A DNA stretch of 64,000 nucleotides, taken from assembly GCF_013410215.1 (NCBI RefSeq), contig NZ_JACCFQ010000001.1, positions 1,612,001-1,676,000 of the forward strand, in the 5' to 3' direction. This stretch comes from Nesterenkonia sandarakina. GTDB taxonomy: Bacteria > Actinomycetota > Actinomycetes > Actinomycetales > Micrococcaceae. The translations under genes were made by a program, and so were the position numbers. The first letter of the stretch is position 1. The number at the start of each line of letters is the position of its first letter. Shown here in pieces: positions 36,173-43,490 of the stretch. Below the pieces are notes generated by a model. It saw nothing but the letters and a program-made list of their open reading frames with translations, was not told the DNA's origin and did no database searches.

Positions 36173-38251
36173 ATGGATTTCTCCCAGTTTCAGGCAGGTC
36201 TGGTGAACGATGGACGGACCCGAGCCGAGACGGACCTGACCACCTTCGAAGAGGCCATAGGTCTCGTGCTGTGTGATCTTCTTGAGGAACTTGAGATAGT
36301 CCAGGACCTCCAGGTGTTCCACGCCCGCACCAGGGGTGTGAGGAATCGCCAGCTGGCAATCGAGGCGGTCGGTGAGGATCCCGTTGACGGAACTACCTCT
36401 ATCGTTGTGGTCCTGAATACGCCAGACGTCGATTCTTCGCTCAAGAAGACCGACATTGACCGCGCAGTTGCTGGTGCTGAGCAGTTCGTGAGGCTTGCTA
36501 CAGCAGGGGACCTGCAGCCACACTTGGAGGAAAGCGCCCCCGCCTACGAGTTGGCAGAGTACTTCAGAGATAGATCCTCGGACACGGATCGCTACCGCGT
36601 TGAGGTGGTCAGCAATGCGAGCGCCACACAGGGTGTGAAACAGCTGTCCTTTGAGCCTGCGACCATCGGCGGCGCAACGATGACTTTCCGGGTCTGGGAC
36701 GCGGCACGCCTGCACAACACGGTTAGTTCCAGCTCGCAGCGGGAGCCGATCGAAATCGTCCTGGGGGAGGAAGGCGAGGGCGTGCCGTGTGTGCACGGCG
36801 GGACCACGGAGGAGGGCATCAAAACTTACCTCTTCACGATCTCGGGGCGTCATCTGGCTTCCATCTATGACGATTTCGGATCACGGGTTCTCGAGTCCAA
36901 TGTGCGCGGCTTCCTGAGCGCCCGAGGAAATGTGAACAAGGGTATCCAATGGACGCTCAACAACGACCCGGGCATGTTCCTCGCCTTCAACAACGGTCTG
37001 ACAACCACGGCCACAGATGTCACGCTCGAGCAACATGCTGGCGCGCTCCGAATCAAGTCTTTGAAAGATTGGCAGATCGTGAATGGGGGCCAGACGACGG
37101 CCTCTATGTGGTACTTCGCCAACCAGAACAAGAAGCGAAATCCTGAAAAACTCGCAAATCTCGATGGAGCCTCAGTTCAGGTGAAGCTTGTAGTGGTCGA
37201 TGACGAGCGTGCATCTGAGATCGTTCCCGATATCGCTCGCTACGCCAACAGTCAGAACAAGGTCAATCTGTCAGACTTCTCATCTAATTCACCCTTCCAG
37301 AAGTTGCTGGACCGCCAAAGCCGACACGTCCTCGCACCCTCCCAAGAGGTTCAGTACGACACCCGGTGGTTCTACGAAAGAACCAGAGGAGCATACGAGA
37401 ATGCGCGGGCTCGAACATTCGGTGCACGCGTCCGCGAGTTCGACGCTCATAATCCTAAGAGCCAGAAGTTCGACAAGCTTGAGGTCGCCAAGGTCGAGAA
37501 CATCTGGCGATTCGCGCCTCAGGTGGTGAGTAAGGGAGCCCAGTCCAGCTTCTTGTATTTCTCAGAGTTGATCGCCAAAGAATGGAATCGTGACGAGTCC
37601 CAGTTCAACGACGCCTACTACCGTGATCTGATCGCCCGCTTGATCTTGTTCCGCAGCACGCGGAGCCACGTACAGGAGGCCGCGTGGTACACGACTGGCT
37701 ACCTGGCCAACATCGTCGCTTATGGAATGAGCAAGTTCTTCTACGATCTCCAGGACATGTTCGACGAGCACCTGATCGATCTGGGAGCTATCTGGCGAGA
37801 GCAATCCTGCGACGCGCGCGTCATGGAGAATATTGACGTCGCATGTGAGGCTGCTCGCGAGCATCTCACGCGCGCCGACAGGCCTCAGGAAAACGTCACG
37901 CAGTGGGCCAAGCAGGACCTCTGCTGGACGACCTTCCGCGATACTCCCCTTGAGTATTTTGAAACCGCAGAGGATGTAGTCGTCTCAGAGGCGGAACGCG
38001 CGGTAGAGATTGCGGCGGCCAAGGAGGAGCGGGTCGAAGAGTCGAAGTTGCTGGGCTACTTCGATCTTTTCAAGGTTGATCCAAAGACTTGGCCTGCACT
38101 CAAAGAGTTCACCGGGCAGAACTTCGCGCTGTCCGAGAAAGAAACCGGCGTACTGCGTGCCATGGTCACCAAGAACTATGTGACGGAATCCCAGGGTAAA
38201 GTCCTGTCATCACTCCTGAAGAAGGCCGAGAAAGAGGGCTTCCGGGCCTGA
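36173..38251 (+). CDS. AIPR-family protein (abortive infection phage resistance)
   Basis: 692 residues; ATG 36173 is preferred to the GTG at 36167 because GAAGAGG then has 8-nt spacing. The centre carries the AIPR pattern: LNNDPGMFLAFNNGLTTTATDV, then WQIVNGGQTTASMWYF (Asn304 region), VVVDDERASEIVPDIARYANSQNKV and RGAYENARARTFG. Family members are named for phage-resistance proteins; their biochemistry is not settled. The C-terminal third is helical and charged. Last gene of the GHKL-Z1-nuclease-AIPR operon. It ends 40 bp before the convergent tenA gene, which marks the right edge of the island. Confidence 0.88.
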   Translation: MDFSQFQAGLVNDGRTRAETDLTTFEEAIGLVLCDLLEELEIVQDLQVFHARTRGVRNRQLAIEAVGEDPVDGTTSIVVVLNTPDVDSSLKKTDIDRAVAGAEQFVRLATAGDLQPHLEESAPAYELAEYFRDRSSDTDRYRVEVVSNASATQGVKQLSFEPATIGGATMTFRVWDAARLHNTVSSSSQREPIEIVLGEEGEGVPCVHGGTTEEGIKTYLFTISGRHLASIYDDFGSRVLESNVRGFLSARGNVNKGIQWTLNNDPGMFLAFNNGLTTTATDVTLEQHAGALRIKSLKDWQIVNGGQTTASMWYFANQNKKRNPEKLANLDGASVQVKLVVVDDERASEIVPDIARYANSQNKVNLSDFSSNSPFQKLLDRQSRHVLAPSQEVQYDTRWFYERTRGAYENARARTFGARVREFDAHNPKSQKFDKLEVAKVENIWRFAPQVVSKGAQSSFLYFSELIAKEWNRDESQFNDAYYRDLIARLILFRSTRSHVQEAAWYTTGYLANIVAYGMSKFFYDLQDMFDEHLIDLGAIWREQSCDARVMENIDVACEAAREHLTRADRPQENVTQWAKQDLCWTTFRDTPLEYFETAEDVVVSEAERAVEIAAAKEERVEESKLLGYFDLFKVDPKTWPALKEFTGQNFALSEKETGVLRAMVTKNYVTESQGKVLSSLLKKAEKEGFRA

Positions 38252-38291
38252 CCAAGAGTGGCTGGTCGTGGGCAGAGCGGGCCCGGCGGTC

Positions 38292-38996
38292 TCAGTCAAA
38301 GTATGACGACGCGTACGCCGCATCAAAGAACGCCCGCTCGATCGCCACGATCCGCTTCCACCGTGCGGACAATCGTGCACCGTCGTCAGACGCCAGCGGC
38401 GGGGCCACTCGGTTCAGCTCATCGATCAGGAACTGGGTCCACGCCCGGAAGTCCTCCCCGCGGTGCAGGTCTATCCAGCCCCGGTGCTTCGACGCCTCGG
38501 GCAGGGGCAGATCGCGCTGGCCCCAGTCCAGGTACAGCCACTCCGCGATCACCAGCACCACCAGAAGGTCTGCGTAGTCTCTGGACCGAGCCACCTCCCA
38601 CATCTGGGCGATGAACTCCTCCGTGGGCGCGGCAAGATCCGGACTGACGACATCCGAATCGGGCACGCCCAGCTCGGCGAAGCTCTGCTGGAAGTATCCA
38701 TCCTCATCAGCGGCGAGCATCCCGAGCTGAGCAGCGAAGCGCAGCCGCGCCGGCTTGGAATCGGTGGTGGCCACGCAGGCGCCCAGCATCGCGATGAAGG
38801 CGTCGAAAAACTGGTAGTCCTGCACCAGATAGCGAGCCAGCACCTCATCGCTGAGCGTCCCGTCAAACAGCTCGTCAACGAACCGATGGTTCACCGAGGC
38901 GTCCCAGTCTTCGGCCGTGGCCAGCCGCAGCGCTCCGGCGAAACTGTCCGCGGCGACGTCGGCGGTGGTGGTGGAGAAGGTGGTGGGGGAACTCAT
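38292..38996 (-). CDS. tenA: TenA-family protein (thiaminase II / aminopyrimidine hydrolase-like)
   Basis: 234 residues of the all-helical TenA fold, used in thiamin salvage to hydrolyse aminopyrimidine (base-degraded thiamin) compounds. Visible signatures are RYLVQDYQFFDAF near 56-68 and VLVIAEWLYLDWGQ near 147-160. The position that holds the catalytic cysteine in classical TenA_C enzymes is not a Cys here, so it belongs with the TenA_E-like group, which uses a glutamate. It sits 49 bp downstream of an MFS transporter on the same strand, perhaps a two-gene unit. No TPP riboswitch was seen upstream. Confidence 0.8.
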   Translation of the reverse strand: MSSPTTFSTTTADVAADSFAGALRLATAEDWDASVNHRFVDELFDGTLSDEVLARYLVQDYQFFDAFIAMLGACVATTDSKPARLRFAAQLGMLAADEDGYFQQSFAELGVPDSDVVSPDLAAPTEEFIAQMWEVARSRDYADLLVVLVIAEWLYLDWGQRDLPLPEASKHRGWIDLHRGEDFRAWTQFLIDELNRVAPPLASDDGARLSARWKRIVAIERAFFDAAYASSYFD

Positions 38997-39045
38997 GGAC
39001 TCAGCCTACTCACCTGGCTCAGCGCACCTCAGCAGCGTGAAGCGA

Positions 39046-40293
39046 CTAGATCGCAGTCCGCGGAGTCTTCATCTTCCGGGTCAGGTGGATCGCGTAGAGC
39101 GCGACCATCACGCCCAGCACGGCGGCGCCGGCCCCGACATAGCTCGGGGCGCGCAGACCCATCTCTGCGGCGATCACCTGGCCGCCCACCAGGGCTCCCA
39201 GAGCGTTGGCGGCGTTGAACGCGGAATGGTGCAGGGAGGCTGCCAGCTGGGGTGCATCCGGTGCGGTGTCGATCAGGTGGGTCTGCATCGACGGGCCCAA
39301 CGCGCTGGCCGAGACCCCGACCAGGAAGAGGAAGATCAGCATCAGCGCCGGGATGTGTGCCGTGGAGGCGAAAAGCACCATGAACACCGCCACCAGTGTC
39401 ATGGCGATCACCACGGTGCCCAGCACGGACTTATCCGCCGCCCAGCCGCCGACGAAGTTGCCGACCACCATGCCGGCGCCGAAGAGCCCGACCACCCAGG
39501 GCAGCGAGCTCTCGCTGAACCCGGTGATCTCGGTGCTGACCGGGGCGATATAGGAGTACAGCGCGAACATGCCGGAGAAGCCGACCACGGCGAGCATGAT
39601 GCCCACCCAGAGCCGCTTGTTCTTCAGGCCCTTGATCTCCGACCGCATCGTGGCTTTGGCCGGGGGCATCTGCCGCGGGGCGTAGCGGGCCACCGCGACC
39701 ATCGTGATCAGCGCCAGCACGATCACCGAGATGAACATCCAGCGCCACCCGAACGCCTGACCCAGCGCGGTCACCAGCGGCACACCGAGCACGTTGGAGA
39801 TCGCCAGACCACCCAAGACGACGGCGATCGCCCGGCTGCGCTTGGCGGGGCCCGCCATCTCCGCCGCCATCAACGCCGCCACGGCGAAATACGCGCCGTG
39901 GGGGAGTCCGGAGAGGAACCGAGCCAGCAGCATGGTCTCGTAGTTCGGCGCGAAGAAGCTCAGCACGTGCCCAAAGACGAAGACGCCCAGCAGCAGCAGA
40001 GCATAGGACTTCCGCTCCCGCTTGGCGCCCAGGATGGAGAGGATCGGCGCGCCCACCACCACACCGATGGCGTAGGCGCTGATCAGCATGCCAGCCTGCG
40101 GGATAGTGATGCCGAGATCGGCCACCGCCTCCAGCTGGAGTCCCATGATCGCGAACTCGGTGACCCCGACTGCGAAGCCACCGATGGACAGCGCGACGAT
40201 GGCCAGCGCCACCTGCCTGCGGGTGTACTTCGGCTTGGCCGGGGTCGCGCCCGTCGCAGGTGCGTTCGCTGGGGTCTGTTCCGCCGTGGTCAT
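39046..40293 (-). CDS. MFS transporter, DHA1/AraJ-like drug or sugar efflux family
   Basis: 415 residues with about 12 hydrophobic segments and a 30-residue Ala/Pro/Thr N-terminal cytoplasmic tail. The first segment GGFAVGVTEFAIMGLQLEAVADLG and the loop around GAPILSILGAKRERK are characteristic of DHA1 family exporters (AraJ/YdhP). A second-half motif GWAADKSVLGTVV also fits. AGGAT precedes the ATG at 40293. Substrate unknown; adjacency to tenA could mean transport of a pyrimidine or thiamin-related compound, which is only a guess. Confidence 0.85.
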   Translation of the reverse strand: MTTAEQTPANAPATGATPAKPKYTRRQVALAIVALSIGGFAVGVTEFAIMGLQLEAVADLGITIPQAGMLISAYAIGVVVGAPILSILGAKRERKSYALLLLGVFVFGHVLSFFAPNYETMLLARFLSGLPHGAYFAVAALMAAEMAGPAKRSRAIAVVLGGLAISNVLGVPLVTALGQAFGWRWMFISVIVLALITMVAVARYAPRQMPPAKATMRSEIKGLKNKRLWVGIMLAVVGFSGMFALYSYIAPVSTEITGFSESSLPWVVGLFGAGMVVGNFVGGWAADKSVLGTVVIAMTLVAVFMVLFASTAHIPALMLIFLFLVGVSASALGPSMQTHLIDTAPDAPQLAASLHHSAFNAANALGALVGGQVIAAEMGLRAPSYVGAGAAVLGVMVALYAIHLTRKMKTPRTAI

Positions 40294-40512
40294 ATCGTCA
40301 TCCTGTGCTGCAGCCGGTCAAGGGGAGAGCGCACCTGTCACAGCGCGCATGAAGCCTGCCAAACCCGGACGCCGGGGGAGACACTCACCCGACAACTGCG
40401 CCGCGGCGGGGATCATTCCCGACCATGGCACAGCGCCTCACCGTCGAGGCACCCGTGTGCAATCATCCTGGGCATGCGGGTCCTCGGCGGTGAGGAGACG
40501 CTGCCAGGAGAT

Positions 40513-42240
40513 TCAACCAGTCGGCGGGCGCAGGCCCGGGTGCCGCTGGTAGATCGACTCGTCGCCGTGCTCATCGGTCTCCGGGGAGGCGGGCGAATCG
40601 GCAGACGCTGGGGAGTCCGGTGATTCAGGTGAGTTCGGTGAGCCAGATGAGGATGGGGACGCAGAAGAGGCTGGAGATGCTGCCGCTTCGTTGGACTGCG
40701 GGTAGTCATCGGCGACCGGGGCCACAGACTGGGCCGAGGCGGCCGATTGTGCGGACTGTGCCGAACGGGCCGACTGGGCCGAGGAGGCAGAGCCCGTGGA
40801 GGCCGCTGAGCTGGCCGAGCCGACGCCAGGGAAGAAGTGCTTCTCCTTCGCTCGACGCTCAGAGGCGGCGTCGGGGTGAATCGGCAGGTCGCCCTCGTCT
40901 TCCTCCTCGAAGATCTGCTCGGGAAGCGGCTCGTAGGCGGCAGCCTGATCGGCGACCGGCTGATGGGCGACCCGCTGATCGCTGACCACCGGGGTTGAAC
41001 CGGTGGGCTCATCTCCGGGCAACGGACGCGCCGCGAACGCGGGGACCTTGCCCGTCGCACCGTCATCCTCACTGACGCCCTGGTGGTGGACATGGTCACT
41101 GTCGGAGTCGTGGTCGGGGTGGTGACCGCGGTCCTGGCCGGTCTGCTCGGCACCGGCATCGGTGATCACGGCGGGCTCGTCGTCGTCCTCACCGGACTCC
41201 GCCCACTCACCGGTGTCGGCCACGGTCGCCGCGGCACCGGCCCGAGCCACGGGACGCGAATCCTGGACCTCGGCCGCTGCAGCAGGCTCCTCACCCTCCA
41301 GCGGGGTCAGCGCGATCGGCTGCCCGCCGTAAGTCTCGATGTCCACCTTCAGCTGCTCCAGGAGACTCTTCGCCTCGGCGATCATCTCCGGGTTCTCGCT
41401 GGCGTGTCCGCGCACCAGCCACTGGGCCAGAGCGAACTCCGCGGTCAGCGCGGCGCGGCGCATCAGATGCTCATCGACCTCACCGGTGCGGTGCCGACGG
41501 TACGCCGCGAGCACCTTCTCGGTGAACTCCACATCTCCGGCGGCGGTGAGCCAGGCAAAGTCATCCGCCGGGTCCCCGCTGTGCAGATCGGTCCAACCGG
41601 TGACCGCCATGACGCGCTCACCTTCGATCAGCAGCGAATCCTCGTGCAGATCCCCGTGGGTGACGGCCGGGGTGAAGCGCCACAGCTCGCGGTCCTCCAT
41701 GGCGTGTTCCCAGCGGCGCAGCAGCAGCGCAGGGATCTCCCCGGTGGTCGCAGCCTGGTCCAGCTCGTTGAGTCGACGCTGGCGGTACCGCTCGGCCGAG
41801 TATCGGGGCAGGTCGGCGTTGTCCACCACGGCCTCATCCAGGTCGTGGATCGCGGCGATGGTGCGCCCGATGTCCTCGATGACGGTCGGGGACTGCTGGG
41901 CCAGCTCGCTGAGCTCGAAGGAGGTGCCGGGCAGGTGGTTATAGACGAAGGTGCGCATCTCCCCGCGGCGCACGGCGCCGGCGACGGAGGGAACCCGGAA
42001 CGGCAGCTCGGCGCGGATGCCGGTGGAGAAGCCGCGCAGCACCTGCAGCTCGGTCTCCAGGCGCATCGCCGCCTCCTGATGCTGAGGCGAGCGGATCCGC
42101 CAGCGGTGACCTTCGGAGTCGATGACGACGGCGGAGGTGAAGTCGCGGGCGTCGTCAGCGGCCGCAGCCACGCCGGTAGGGGAAAGCCCCGGCACTGCCG
42201 CGGTCGCCAGGGCCGCAAGTTCCATCGATGTCCATCGCAC
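40513..42240 (-). CDS. Aminoglycoside-phosphotransferase-fold protein with long disordered tail, possibly a pseudokinase
   Basis: 575 residues. Residues 1-300 follow the APH/choline-kinase fold: TFVYNHLPGTSFELSEL, AAIHDLD, and the catalytic loop THGDLHEDSLLI, followed by GWTDLHSGDPADDFAWL. Two key positions are altered: the loop Asn is Ser, and the metal-binding Asp expected before W in the second motif is Gly (VTGWTDL). The remaining ~250 residues are acidic and Ser/Ala/Pro-rich with SAQSARSAQSAQSA-type repeats. Start is GTG 42240, kept because the N terminus RWTSMELAALATAAVPGLSP looks conserved. It is divergent from nudC; this gene is, from memory, a regular neighbour of adnB-nudC-uvrD2 in Micrococcaceae. 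Confidence 0.8.
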   Translation of the reverse strand: MRWTSMELAALATAAVPGLSPTGVAAAADDARDFTSAVVIDSEGHRWRIRSPQHQEAAMRLETELQVLRGFSTGIRAELPFRVPSVAGAVRRGEMRTFVYNHLPGTSFELSELAQQSPTVIEDIGRTIAAIHDLDEAVVDNADLPRYSAERYRQRRLNELDQAATTGEIPALLLRRWEHAMEDRELWRFTPAVTHGDLHEDSLLIEGERVMAVTGWTDLHSGDPADDFAWLTAAGDVEFTEKVLAAYRRHRTGEVDEHLMRRAALTAEFALAQWLVRGHASENPEMIAEAKSLLEQLKVDIETYGGQPIALTPLEGEEPAAAAEVQDSRPVARAGAAATVADTGEWAESGEDDDEPAVITDAGAEQTGQDRGHHPDHDSDSDHVHHQGVSEDDGATGKVPAFAARPLPGDEPTGSTPVVSDQRVAHQPVADQAAAYEPLPEQIFEEEDEGDLPIHPDAASERRAKEKHFFPGVGSASSAASTGSASSAQSARSAQSAQSAASAQSVAPVADDYPQSNEAAASPASSASPSSSGSPNSPESPDSPASADSPASPETDEHGDESIYQRHPGLRPPTG

Positions 42241-42413
42241 GAGGACCAGCGTATGGGGTCAGAGCCCCTACCTGGCGCCGGGGCACGCTGAATTGACGAA
42301 ATCCGGCGGATTGCCCTCCCGCGGGCGCTGCGGATGCGGGGATGCTCACTGTCCACATCCAGGCCCCGGGTGCTCCCGGCAGTCCCGCGCCCGGTACGGT
42401 GGAGGGTATGCAT

Positions 42414-43490
42414 ATGCACTCCCGGGACCCTGGTGAAGGTCTGCTCGTCCTGCCCCAGGACGGGGCCCGGATCGACCGGCTCGACGCCCAGCGCAAGCGC
42501 CCCGAGTGGCTCGACGAGGTCTGGTCCGCCCCCGGCACCCAGGTGCTGCGGCTCTTCGGTCGCCGCGCCCGGCTCAGCGGGAACCGGTTGGACTATGAGC
42601 CGGCCACCGGTCCGCTGCCCGAGGGGGCCGTCGCTCTGGGCGCGGTGGACCCTGCCGAGCTGCCCGACGCGGACGTCGGCGCTGAACCCGGTGCGGCCGC
42701 GCCGGTGCATGTGGTCACCGTGGCCCACCCCAAGCCAACCGACGAGACCGCCGCCGCGGGGACCACCGGCACCACCTGGGCGGACCTGGCCTTCGCCGGG
42801 TCCCAGCTGACCCCGCTCGACGCCGCGCTGCTCACCCAGGCGCTCGCGATCACCGCCTGGCATGCCCGCACCCCGTTCTGCGCCTCCTGCGGGACCGCCA
42901 CAGAAGTGGAGGTCTCCGGCTGGCGACGCACCTGCCCGAACTGCGGGGTGCAGACCTTCCCGCGCACCGACCCTGCCGTGATCACCGCCGTGCTGGACCC
43001 CGAGGACCGGATCCTGCTGGGCTCGGGCAACCGGTGGGAGACCCACCGCTACTCCACCTTCGCCGGGTTCGTCGAGGCCGGAGAGTCGGTGGAGGCCGCG
43101 CTGGCCCGTGAGATCGAGGAGGAGGCCGGCGTCGTCGTCTCTGATATCCGCTATATGGGCTCGCAGTCCTGGCCGTTCCCGCGCTCACTGATGCTCGGGC
43201 ACTTCGCGGTGACCCAGCAGCCCGCCGCGGCCCGGCCTGATGGGGACGAGATCCGCGACGTGCGCTGGTTCACCCGCGCCGAGCTCGCCGAGGCCGCCCA
43301 GGCCGGTGAGGTGAGCCTGCCCACCCGGTCCTCCATCTCCCGGGCGCTGATCGAACGCTGGCACGGCGAACAGATCGATGCCGCCTTCGATGCCAGGCCG
43401 CTGACCGCCGCGAACGGCGCGAGCGCGCATGCCGCGAACGGCCGGCCCGGCCCGCAAGGTCAACACCCCCGAGGTCAGCAGCCGCGATGA
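42414..43490 (+). CDS. nudC: NAD+ diphosphatase / Nudix hydrolase with zinc ribbon (NudC type)
   Basis: Cleaves NAD(H), and in known homologues NAD-capped RNA, to NMN and AMP. Start ATG 42414 is chosen because GGAGGG (42401-42406) leaves 7 nt; the in-frame ATG at 42408 would leave only 1. The 358-residue protein has a zinc ribbon (Cys156, Cys159, Cys174, Cys177) and the Nudix box GFVEAGESVEAALAREIEEEAG. The NudC-specific motif SQPWPFPxS reads SQSWPFPRS here, with one substitution. The C-terminal 30 residues are Gly/Ala/Pro-rich. Its stop overlaps uvrD2 by 4 bp. Confidence 0.92.
   Translation: MHSRDPGEGLLVLPQDGARIDRLDAQRKRPEWLDEVWSAPGTQVLRLFGRRARLSGNRLDYEPATGPLPEGAVALGAVDPAELPDADVGAEPGAAAPVHVVTVAHPKPTDETAAAGTTGTTWADLAFAGSQLTPLDAALLTQALAITAWHARTPFCASCGTATEVEVSGWRRTCPNCGVQTFPRTDPAVITAVLDPEDRILLGSGNRWETHRYSTFAGFVEAGESVEAALAREIEEEAGVVVSDIRYMGSQSWPFPRSLMLGHFAVTQQPAAARPDGDEIRDVRWFTRAELAEAAQAGEVSLPTRSSISRALIERWHGEQIDAAFDARPLTAANGASAHAANGRPGPQGQHPRGQQPR

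Larger units (their letters stand above)
28927..38251. other. Accessory defense island: vsr-dcm divergent from GHKL ATPase-Z1-PD-(D/E)XK-AIPR
   Basis: Six contiguous genes with visibly lower GC and A/T-richer codon choice than both flanks, for example A-rich tracts near 33140-33290. They lie between adnB and genes that resume host-like composition at 38292. Four plus-strand genes are tightly spaced (24 bp gap, 8 bp overlap, 2 bp gap). The gene set corresponds to what I recall as MutL-Z1-AIPR (Mza) systems and MORC-associated restriction-modification operons. No integrase, tRNA or insertion sequence is seen at either edge. An 8-bp sequence TCTTGGTC (28944-28951) recurs inverted at 38250-38257, possibly by chance. 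Confidence 0.8.

Noticed and set aside
28944-38257. TCTTGGTC / GACCAAGA as terminal inverted repeats of a transposon
   Set aside because: Only 8 bp, no transposase or target-site duplication; too short to separate from chance, so noted only in the island entry.
40294-40512. 219-bp gap between the MFS gene and the phosphotransferase-fold gene, searched for a riboswitch
   Set aside because: No TPP, FMN or other recognisable aptamer core was seen; only an ordinary leader.
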